This document shows, piece by piece, positions 1 through 5,034 of a stretch of DNA of 21,234 bases (within the stretch, counting starts at the first letter, position 1; every line of letters begins with the position of its first letter). The stretch comes from JBBRMQ01 sp038230775 (GTDB lineage Bacteria > Acidobacteriota > Thermoanaerobaculia > Gp7-AA8). Location: positions 1 through 21,234 of the forward strand of contig JBBRMQ010000050.1 of the NCBI GenBank assembly GCA_038230775.1. Reading direction: 5' to 3'. The position numbers and the translations under genes were made by a program. The notes below the pieces were generated by a model that worked only from the letters and a program-made list of their open reading frames with translations, was not told the DNA's origin and did no database searches.

Positions 1-618
1 AATGAGCAGCACACCGTCGGCGACATCGTAGAGATGAGCCGGCTGTCCGAGTTCGATACGAACAAAGGTCTCTACGAGCTGCTGACGCGCGATCTCATCG
101 AAGAGGTGCGCGGGCAGGCGGCGGCCGCCGTGCCGGAACAGACTCCCCTCGACGACGTCGAAGTCGCGGAGACGCCCGTGCCTCTGCCGCTCGTCGCGGT
201 CCTGGCAATCGTGGCGATCATTTCCTTTGCCACCTCATTCAAGAATCCGCTGAACTCCCTGCATCCGCTCGCTCCCGGCGTTCCGCGCGGCTCGGCGCCG
301 ACCGAGGCGCAGAAGGCGATCTCAATGGAGCGGCTGCACACCGTTGGAGAGGCAATCGAGAAATTCAACATCGTCAACGGCCGGCTGCCGTCGAGGCTCC
401 AGGATCTCACGCCCTACTACGTGTCGGCGTCGCTGCTGCATGATCCGTGGGGCAATGCGTACAAGTACCTGCCGCAACCCTCGCGTTATCTCGTGATCGG
501 ATTCACACCGGATGGGAAGGCCGATACCGATCTGTTCCTTTCGCGCGGCATCGATACCGGCGTGACGGCGAGCGCGCCGACGAAGCCGGAGCGCGGCGGC
601 ATCATTCTGGTGGAGTAA
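1..618 (+). CDS. DUF4388-like protein with one TM segment and GspG-like C-terminus (5' partial)
   Basis: The reading frame is open to the left edge, so the true start lies outside the window; the ATG at 34 is internal. The first ~35 visible residues (TVGDIVEMSRLSEFDTNKGL, then YELLTRDLIEEV) resemble the tail of DUF4388/PATAN domains, where a helical segment ends in a 'LYELL..GLI' motif. A Pro/Glu-rich linker follows, then one hydrophobic segment (about bases 178-240, PLPLVAVLAIVAIISFATSF). The C-terminal ~110 residues, with HDPWGNAYKYL and GFTPDGKADTD, match the C-terminal domain of type II secretion/type IV pseudopilins (GspG), which reads 'DPWGNPY.Y ... GADGK'. The hydrophobic segment sits mid-protein rather than after a prepilin peptidase site, so this looks like a signalling domain anchored to a pseudopilin-like periplasmic domain, not a pilin. 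Domain names are by recognition; function is unknown. Confidence 0.7.
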   Translation, partial: NEQHTVGDIVEMSRLSEFDTNKGLYELLTRDLIEEVRGQAAAAVPEQTPLDDVEVAETPVPLPLVAVLAIVAIISFATSFKNPLNSLHPLAPGVPRGSAPTEAQKAISMERLHTVGEAIEKFNIVNGRLPSRLQDLTPYYVSASLLHDPWGNAYKYLPQPSRYLVIGFTPDGKADTDLFLSRGIDTGVTASAPTKPERGGIILVE

Positions 619-630
619 GTCGAATCCCAA

Positions 631-759
631 TCCCCTCATCCGCGCTTCGCGCACCTTCTCCCCGCACGCGGGGAGAAGGGCTACAAAACTCCGCTTCGCG
701 CACTTAGTAGGCCCTCGCCCCGCGAGCGGGGCGAGGGTGGCCGACGGCCGGGTGAGGGG
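631..759. repeat. Composite intergenic element: two 12-bp-stem hairpins inside an outer inverted repeat
   Basis: Two near-perfect palindromes lie between convergent genes. Hairpin A has arms 654-665 and 668-679 (CCTTCTCCCCGC and its complement). Hairpin B has arms 712-723 and 726-737 (CCCTCGCCCCGC and its complement). The outer ends 632-642 (CCCCTCATCCG) and 749-759 (CGGGTGAGGGG) are complementary with one mismatch, so the whole block is a nested inverted repeat. The short words CGCTTCGCGCAC / CCGCTTCGCGCAC repeat directly at 642-653 and 691-702. Its position between converging stop codons (618 and 761) would let it act as a bidirectional terminator, but there is no U-tract. It looks more like a dispersed REP-type element. 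Confidence 0.7.
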
Positions 760-760
760 T

Positions 761-1624
761 TTACCCAGGCGCGCAAATTCTCAGCTTCTGCCCGGCAACT
801 TGAAACGTCACCGGCGTCGTCGTCAGCGCTTCACCGTCGGCGAAGACATCCATCGGCAGGTCGGACTCCACGCGAAACTCCGTTCCCTGTCGCGTCTCCA
901 CGAACGGCTTGCGCACATGGCCGCCGTTGTACGCCAGCGGCAGCGTGATCAGAAGCTGCATGCGCGACGTGCGATGGACGATGCAGGCGTCGAGCTGTCC
1001 GTCGTCGATCCTCGCTCCGGGCGCGATGCGAATTCCTCCGCCGTACTGCCGCGAGTTCGCGAATACCGCGAACATGATCGTCTCGTCGCGCCCGTTGATG
1101 CGGACGGCGCGCGGCCGAAATCTCGGAAGGATCCGCAGGATCGAGTAGAGATACACCGCCGATCCGCGAAGAATCGTCACGTTGTCGTTGGCGTACCGCG
1201 CCACTTCCGAATCGAAGCCGATTCCCGCCACGCCGACATAGCGCACGCTGTTGGCCGTTGCAACGTCGACCGCGCGTGGCGTCCCCCGCACGGCCACCTC
1301 GCACGCCGCGCGAACATCGAGCGGGATGCCGAGGACCTTGGCGAAGTCATTGCCGGAGCCTTGAGGAATCAACGCGAGGACCGCTCGCTCCAGATCGAAG
1401 TCGCGCACAGCCAGATTGAGCGTCCCGTCGCCGCCACATACGACAACGCGATCGTACGGTCCGCGGGAACCCTCCGCGGCCGCGCGCGTCAAATCCTCCG
1501 GACTCGTGCTGGCGTGGCTGTCGACGTCTGCTCCGAGGGAGCGGAGCTGTTCTTCGGTCTCGTGGACGTGGCGTTTCGTCCGGCCACGGCCGGCCGCCGG
1601 GTTGTAAATCAACTTGAGGCGCAT
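761..1624 (-). CDS. Diacylglycerol kinase family lipid kinase (YegS/DagK-like)
   Basis: A 287-aa cytosolic or membrane-peripheral kinase that would phosphorylate a lipid hydroxyl (diacylglycerol, sphingoid or similar) using ATP. The N-terminal catalytic domain shows the family hallmarks: NPAAG at residues 8-12, the nucleotide loop GGDGT at 64-68, and PQGSGND at 87-93. The C-terminal beta-sandwich domain carries GIGFD (134-138), YGGGIRIAPGARIDDGQLD (194-212) and DGE (263-265), the last containing the usual catalytic-site acid residues. Length is typical (about 290-310 aa). The ATG at 1624 is chosen because MRLKLIYNPAAG is the standard family beginning. It is divergent from the HtrA gene with a very short gap. 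The exact lipid substrate cannot be told from sequence. Confidence 0.93.
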   Translation of the reverse strand: MRLKLIYNPAAGRGRTKRHVHETEEQLRSLGADVDSHASTSPEDLTRAAAEGSRGPYDRVVVCGGDGTLNLAVRDFDLERAVLALIPQGSGNDFAKVLGIPLDVRAACEVAVRGTPRAVDVATANSVRYVGVAGIGFDSEVARYANDNVTILRGSAVYLYSILRILPRFRPRAVRINGRDETIMFAVFANSRQYGGGIRIAPGARIDDGQLDACIVHRTSRMQLLITLPLAYNGGHVRKPFVETRQGTEFRVESDLPMDVFADGEALTTTPVTFQVAGQKLRICAPG

Positions 1625-1632
1625 GTGGAATG

Positions 1633-1641
1633 AGTGTAAAT
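1633..1641. promoter_or_regulatory. Putative overlapping divergent -10 elements (lipid kinase / HtrA)
   Basis: On the minus strand TACACT (1638-1633) lies 8 nt before the lipid kinase ATG (1624). On the plus strand TGTAAA (1635-1640) lies 10 nt before the ATG at 1651. The two hexamers overlap, so one AT-rich patch could open for RNA polymerase in both directions. No convincing -35 hexamer is seen; TTGAGG at 1614-1619 is the nearest plus-strand match, at short spacing. The plus-strand hexamer is a weak match. This is an inference from motif and position. Confidence 0.35.
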
Positions 1642-1650
1642 GACACGACC

Positions 1651-3021
1651 ATGAAGCATCTCCGCGTTTTCATCGTTCTCTTCGGAATCAGCGTTGCCTG
1701 CAAACCGGTAGCAGAATCGCAGACCACCGATCCGCGCCAGCCGCGGCAGTCCGCGCCGGCGATTCCGGCGACCGTCAGCGCCGCGCGCAGGACGCCCGTC
1801 GTCGTCGTGGCGCACAACGTCCTGCCCGCCGTCGTGAACATTCAGACCGAAGCGACGATCCGGCAGCGGCAGGCGGACCCGTTCTTTGATCCGTTCGGCA
1901 TCTTCGGCGGCGGCGACCGCACGTACACCTCGCAGTCCCTCGGCTCCGGCTTCGTCTGGTCGAGCGACGGCATCATCGTCACGAACAATCACGTCGTCGA
2001 GGGCGCGTCGCGCATCACGGTCAACTTCAACGACGGCACGCAGCTGCCTGCGCGTCTGATCGGCGTCGATCCGGACAGCGACCTCGCGGTGCTGCGCGTG
2101 GACGCGAAAAACTTGAGTGCCGCTCCGGTCGGCACGTCGGGCGATCTCATGATCGGTGAGTCGGTGATCGCGGTTGGCAATCCGTTCGGCCTGAGTGGGA
2201 CGGTCACGACGGGTGTGGTCTCCGCGTTAGGCCGTTCGGTTCCATCGAAGGAGGCCGGCCGTACGTTCACCGACTTCATTCAGACCGACGCGTCGATCAA
2301 CCCTGGCAATTCCGGAGGGCCGCTGCTGAACATCGAGGGCCGCGTCGTGGGCATCAACACCATGATCTACGCGAATGCTCAGGGCATCGGCTTCGCAATC
2401 CCGGTTGACCGCGCGCGGAAAGTCATTCAGGACCTGGTGCAATTCGGCCAGGTTCATGGCGCCTGGATCGGGGCCGTCACCGCGACATTGACACCTGAGG
2501 AGGCGAAGCGGATCGGGATCCGGGCGACGCGCGGCGCGGTGATCACGCGCGTGTTCTCGGGCTCGCCCGCTGCGGCGGCCGGCTTGCGTGCAGGCGAAGT
2601 CATCACCGCCGTCGCCAACCATCCCGTCGACTCGCGCGAGGCGTTCTCCACGTACACCGCGACGATGCCGAACGGGCAGCCGATCGAATTGAGCGTCAAC
2701 CGTGACGGATCGACGCGAAACGTCAGCGTTCGCCCCATCGATCCGCCAAAGGACCTCGGCCTTCGTATCCTGTGGGAAGTGGCAGGGCTGCGCGTCGCGC
2801 AATCGCGGAACATCGTGATCGACGAGGTCGGGCGCGGATCGCGTGGCGAGAAGATCGGCCTCGCGGCCGGCGACGTCATCGTCGGGGTGAACGGCGCCGA
2901 GACGTCGACACTCGAGCAACTCAATCAGCAGCTGACGCGGTCCGCCGAGCGATCGTCGATCGTGCTGTCGATCGCCCGCGATCGGTACATCTACAACCTC
3001 ACGTTCCCGATGGGCGCGTGA
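1651..3021 (+). CDS. htrA: HtrA/Deg-family periplasmic serine protease with two PDZ domains
   Basis: A secreted S1C protease for envelope protein quality control. I use the ATG at 1651, giving 456 aa beginning MKHLRVFIVLFGISVAC, a compact signal peptide, with a -10-like hexamer just upstream. An in-frame ATG at 1630 would add seven residues (463 aa). In 463-aa numbering the catalytic triad is H121 (TNNHVVEG), D151 (DSDLAVLRV) and S228 (INPGNSGGPL), all intact. The oxyanion-loop region and QGIGFAIPVD (251-260) are also typical. Two PDZ domains follow, at about 275-368 and 374-455, each with the ligand-loop 'GLxAGxVI' pattern (GLRAGEVI, GLAAGDVI). The Cys at the end of the signal peptide might be lipidated, but SVAC is a poor lipobox. 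The Gly/Phe-rich FDPFGIFGGG loop near 86-95 corresponds to the LA loop. DegP, DegQ and DegS types cannot be separated here. Confidence 0.95.
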   Translation: MKHLRVFIVLFGISVACKPVAESQTTDPRQPRQSAPAIPATVSAARRTPVVVVAHNVLPAVVNIQTEATIRQRQADPFFDPFGIFGGGDRTYTSQSLGSGFVWSSDGIIVTNNHVVEGASRITVNFNDGTQLPARLIGVDPDSDLAVLRVDAKNLSAAPVGTSGDLMIGESVIAVGNPFGLSGTVTTGVVSALGRSVPSKEAGRTFTDFIQTDASINPGNSGGPLLNIEGRVVGINTMIYANAQGIGFAIPVDRARKVIQDLVQFGQVHGAWIGAVTATLTPEEAKRIGIRATRGAVITRVFSGSPAAAAGLRAGEVITAVANHPVDSREAFSTYTATMPNGQPIELSVNRDGSTRNVSVRPIDPPKDLGLRILWEVAGLRVAQSRNIVIDEVGRGSRGEKIGLAAGDVIVGVNGAETSTLEQLNQQLTRSAERSSIVLSIARDRYIYNLTFPMGA

Positions 3022-3184
3022 CTCGGCTCCCAGCGCGTAGACGCGCGACGGTGTGCGCGATCAAAACACGCTCTCGATGGGGCGCAGTTGGTCCGTGCGG
3101 TATGTGGCAGCGAGCTTCACGCGTAGCGCGGTGTGGGGCCAGTCCTCTGACTGGCCGGCCAGCCGGAGGGCTGGCCCCACACTC
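3022..3184. repeat. Convergent intergenic gap with a 52-bp hairpin element (arms 3131-3142 / 3171-3182)
   Basis: The gap holds no gene I can support. Its right half carries perfect 12-bp arms, GTGTGGGGCCAG (3131-3142) and CTGGCCCCACAC (3171-3182). The loop itself contains the palindrome CTGGCCGGCCAG (3151-3162) plus a further short pairing (3144-3147 with 3166-3169). It lies between the converging stop codons of htrA and the metallopeptidase gene, so it could terminate both transcripts. There is no T-run, and the nested symmetry is more like a dispersed palindromic repeat. Confidence 0.65.
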
Positions 3185-3625
3185 CTAGAACAAAACCATC
3201 TGCGGCGGCACCACGCTCGCGATGGGCAGACGCTTCGCGCGCCGGCCTAACAACGCGAACACGTTCCGTCGCAGCCATTCCTTTGACTCGCGGTAGTAGC
3301 GGAACTGCCGCTCGTGCTTGTGGAACCGGCGGTTGTGGTTGGGGCCGAGGACGTGGTGCAGGTATTCGTGGTGGATGACCGACTGGATGAAAAACGTCGG
3401 GATGTGTGGTGAGTTCAGCAGCGGGTGAATGCGGATCTCGGTCGTCGAATGGTTGTAGGAGCCGAGCCGGATGCTGTGCCGCCGCTTGCGCGTGATCTGT
3501 TGGCCCCAGCGCACACGCAAAGGCGTGTGACTACAAAAATAGGTGCGGTGGATCTCATCGGCGAGGGAGCCGAGGTGATGAGGGCCTGCGTGGGGCAGCG
3601 CAAGCGGCAGTGGCCGCGTCTCCAT
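3185..3625 (-). CDS. Small HExxH metallopeptidase-like protein (YgjP/SprT-like)
   Basis: A 146-aa protein with a zinc-metallopeptidase signature. HEYLH at residues 86-90 gives the two histidine ligands and the catalytic glutamate. Downstream, NHNRRF (96-101) matches the 'NHs..F' pattern that supplies the third ligand in YgjP/WLM-type and related SprT-like minimal metallopeptidases. An arginine-rich stretch (TRKRRHSIRLGSYN, 45-58) followed by a beta-strand (TEIRIHPLL) is like the strand preceding the active-site helix in these families. No signal peptide, so it is probably cytosolic. The ATG at 3625 has no strong Shine-Dalgarno; a TAAACT hexamer sits 8 nt upstream. It lies 16 bases past the stop of the upstream gene and may have its own promoter. 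The substrate is unknown; the family call is moderate and the active-site motif is clear. Confidence 0.75.
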   Translation of the reverse strand: METRPLPLALPHAGPHHLGSLADEIHRTYFCSHTPLRVRWGQQITRKRRHSIRLGSYNHSTTEIRIHPLLNSPHIPTFFIQSVIHHEYLHHVLGPNHNRRFHKHERQFRYYRESKEWLRRNVFALLGRRAKRLPIASVVPPQMVLF

Positions 3626-3633
3626 CCAACGCT

Positions 3634-3639
3634 AGTTTA
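3634..3639 (-). promoter_or_regulatory. Putative -10 hexamer TAAACT for the metallopeptidase gene
   Basis: On the minus strand TAAACT is followed by 8 nt and then the ATG at 3625, the same geometry as at other operon-leading genes in this window. It sits in the 16-base gap after the upstream gene's stop codon. No -35 is recognisable. Confidence 0.3.
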
Positions 3640-3641
3640 AC

Positions 3642-3974
3642 TTACCGCGAGCCGCCGCCGACCGTTTCCATCACCGAAGCGACGTTGGCCAGCGCAGCGG
3701 ATGTGACCATCGACGTGCCCGCGGCGATTACTTCGTCGCCCTTCGACATGCCGAGCCATACTCCGACCCCGACGCCGACGATCACCGCTGCCAGCGGATA
3801 GGCAGCGATGTGCTCGCGCCACGACTCGGGCAGCAGATTCTCGATCTCCTCGAACAGCGCTTCCGGCCCGCCCTCGGCCAGCTTGTTGCCGAGGTGCGAA
3901 GCCTTCTCGCGAAGCGGAGCGTCGAAGTCCATTCCAGCCGCCGCGCGTTCGTGATTCTCGGGCCGTGTCGCCAT
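3642..3974 (-). CDS. YqjD/ElaB-like small membrane protein
   Basis: A 110-aa protein with an amphipathic, charged N-terminal half and one glycine-zipper membrane segment at about residues 60-76 (AAVIVGVGVGVWLG). A polar/Ala-rich tail follows and ends in GGGSR. The 'YPLAAVIVGVGVGVWLG' pattern mirrors the C-terminal anchor of ElaB/YqjD proteins (DUF883 group), but here ~30 residues follow the anchor. Its ATG overlaps the stop codon of the upstream DUF883-like gene by one base (TAATG), implying translational coupling. The longer alternative frame over the same bases (3637-4014) is a shadow. In E. coli the family includes inner-membrane proteins that tether ribosomes in stationary phase; whether this protein does so is unknown. 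Confidence 0.7.
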   Translation of the reverse strand: MATRPENHERAAAGMDFDAPLREKASHLGNKLAEGGPEALFEEIENLLPESWREHIAAYPLAAVIVGVGVGVWLGMSKGDEVIAAGTSMVTSAALANVASVMETVGGGSR

Positions 3975-4258
3975 TACTCCTCCTCGTCGTCGCCGCGACG
4001 CAGCAACAGACCAACCGCGAAACCTACGCCGACCGAGATGAGCAGCGCCTTCCCGGGATTGGAGCGGACATACGTGCGGACCTGATCCGTGATCTCCCCG
4101 AAGTCCACGTCATCGACGCGCTCTTTCGCGCGGTTGTACTGGTTCTTCATCGCGTCGGACGCTGCCGAATATTTGTCGTTCACGTAATCCTTGGCCTTGC
4201 CGAAGCGCGAAGCGGCTTCATCCGCCGCATCGCCCGCAGACCGGGTGCTTTCATCCAT
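3974..4258 (-). CDS. DUF883 (YqjD/ElaB) family membrane-anchored protein
   Basis: A 94-aa protein. Residues 1-60 are a charged, Ala-rich amphipathic helix (SRFGKAKDYVNDKYSAASDA). The C-terminus carries VRSNPGKALLISVGVGFAVG followed by LLLRR, the diagnostic DUF883 anchor: the 'NP..a..ia.gvGfllG.ll.R' pattern with a glycine-zipper TM helix at about 69-87 and a short acidic tail. In E. coli, members of this family anchor to the inner membrane and bind ribosomes; that role here is only an analogy. The start is supported by a GGAGG Shine-Dalgarno (bases 4265-4269, minus strand) six bases upstream of ATG. It forms a two-gene operon with the downstream paralog-like gene and is divergent from the ABC ATPase gene. 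Confidence 0.85.
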   Translation of the reverse strand: MDESTRSAGDAADEAASRFGKAKDYVNDKYSAASDAMKNQYNRAKERVDDVDFGEITDQVRTYVRSNPGKALLISVGVGFAVGLLLRRGDDEEE

Positions 4259-4264
4259 GACGAA

Positions 4265-4269
4265 CCTCC
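4265..4269 (-). promoter_or_regulatory. Strong ribosome binding site (GGAGG) of the DUF883 gene
   Basis: GGAGG on the minus strand, followed by TTCGTC and then ATG at 4258. It stands out because most other operon-leading genes here lack a clear Shine-Dalgarno and carry a -10-like hexamer in that position. This transcript should therefore have a genuine leader. Confidence 0.7.
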
Positions 4270-4308
4270 AACGATCGAGCCTATCAAAGTTGCACTGTTT
4301 GTGCCGGT

Positions 4309-4314
4309 TAGAAT
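4309..4314 (+). promoter_or_regulatory. Putative -10 hexamer TAGAAT of the ABC transporter operon
   Basis: TAGAAT ends 9 nt before the ATG at 4324, so transcription would begin at or just before the start codon. TTGCAC (4290-4295) resembles a -35 box but the spacing is only 13 bp. No Shine-Dalgarno is visible before this gene. Confidence 0.4.
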
Positions 4315-4323
4315 CGCTGGTTC

Positions 4324-5034
4324 ATGCATGTACGGTTCGAGGATGTAACGCACGTTTATGCCGGAAGTGATGAGTCGGCGGCCGTGCAGGGGCTCGACAA
4401 CGTCTCGCTCGACATTCCGAGCGGAGATTTCGCCGTGTTGATGGGCGCATCCGGCAGCGGCAAATCGACGCTTCTCAATCTGATGGGGGCCGTCGATCGA
4501 CCGACCCGCGGCCGCGTGTGGCTCGGCGACACCGACATCTCGGCGCTCGACGAGAAGAAGCTCACGATGATGCGCCGCTCGTCGATCGGTTACATCTTTC
4601 AGTTCTTCAACCTCATTCCGACGCTGAACGTCTTCGAGAATGTCGCCTTCCCGCTTTCGCTCGCGCGCGTCGCGCGGCGCGAGGCCGCCGATCGCGTTCG
4701 CGAGATCCTGGAACGGATCGGGCTTCCGCATCGCGCCACGCATTACCCGAGCGAGCTCTCGGGCGGCGAGATGCAGCGCGTGGCGATCGGCAGAGCCATC
4801 ATCCATCGGCCGCAGCTGATCCTCGCTGACGAGCCGACCGGCAATCTCGACTCGAAGACCGGCGCTGCGGTGCTCGCGCTTCTGCACGAGCTTCACCAGG
4901 AACGCCGGCCGACGATCGTGATGGCCACGCACTCCGATCATGCCGCGTCCTATGGCGACTACATCGTTCACGTCACCGACGGACGGATTGGGACATCGGG
5001 AGCCGGGAGCCGGGGACCGGAGAAGGAAAAGTGA
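4324..5034 (+). CDS. ABC transporter ATP-binding protein (LolD/MacB/YbbA type)
   Basis: A 236-aa ATPase that would power an FtsX-type permease. All catalytic motifs are present: Walker A GASGSGKST (41-49), Q-loop Q93 (FQFFNLIPTLNVFENV), signature LSGGEMQRV (145-153), Walker B LILADEP (165-171) and the H-loop H203 (MATHS). The 'FNLIPTLNVFENV' stretch and the ADEPTGNLDS continuation are typical of the LolD/MacB subfamily. This subfamily drives lipoprotein release, macrolide/peptide efflux or periplasmic mechanotransmission rather than classical transport across the inner membrane. Its stop overlaps the GTG start of the permease gene (GTGA, 5031-5034), so the two proteins are translationally coupled. 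The C-terminal tail (SGAGSRGPEKEK) is low complexity. Confidence 0.95.
   Translation: MHVRFEDVTHVYAGSDESAAVQGLDNVSLDIPSGDFAVLMGASGSGKSTLLNLMGAVDRPTRGRVWLGDTDISALDEKKLTMMRRSSIGYIFQFFNLIPTLNVFENVAFPLSLARVARREAADRVREILERIGLPHRATHYPSELSGGEMQRVAIGRAIIHRPQLILADEPTGNLDSKTGAAVLALLHELHQERRPTIVMATHSDHAASYGDYIVHVTDGRIGTSGAGSRGPEKEK

Noticed and set aside
737..1633. 298-aa plus-strand open frame opposite the lipid kinase
   Set aside because: Arg/His-rich low-quality translation with no domain; the minus strand encodes an intact lipid kinase with all family motifs.
1651..1720. HtrA as a lipoprotein
   Set aside because: A Cys follows the hydrophobic core, but SVAC lacks the usual Leu/Val at -3 and the core is short; left as an ordinary signal peptide or uncertain anchor.
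4290..4314. Full sigma70 promoter TTGCAC / TAGAAT before the ABC operon
   Set aside because: The spacer is only 13 bp, too short for sigma70; only the -10-like element is kept.
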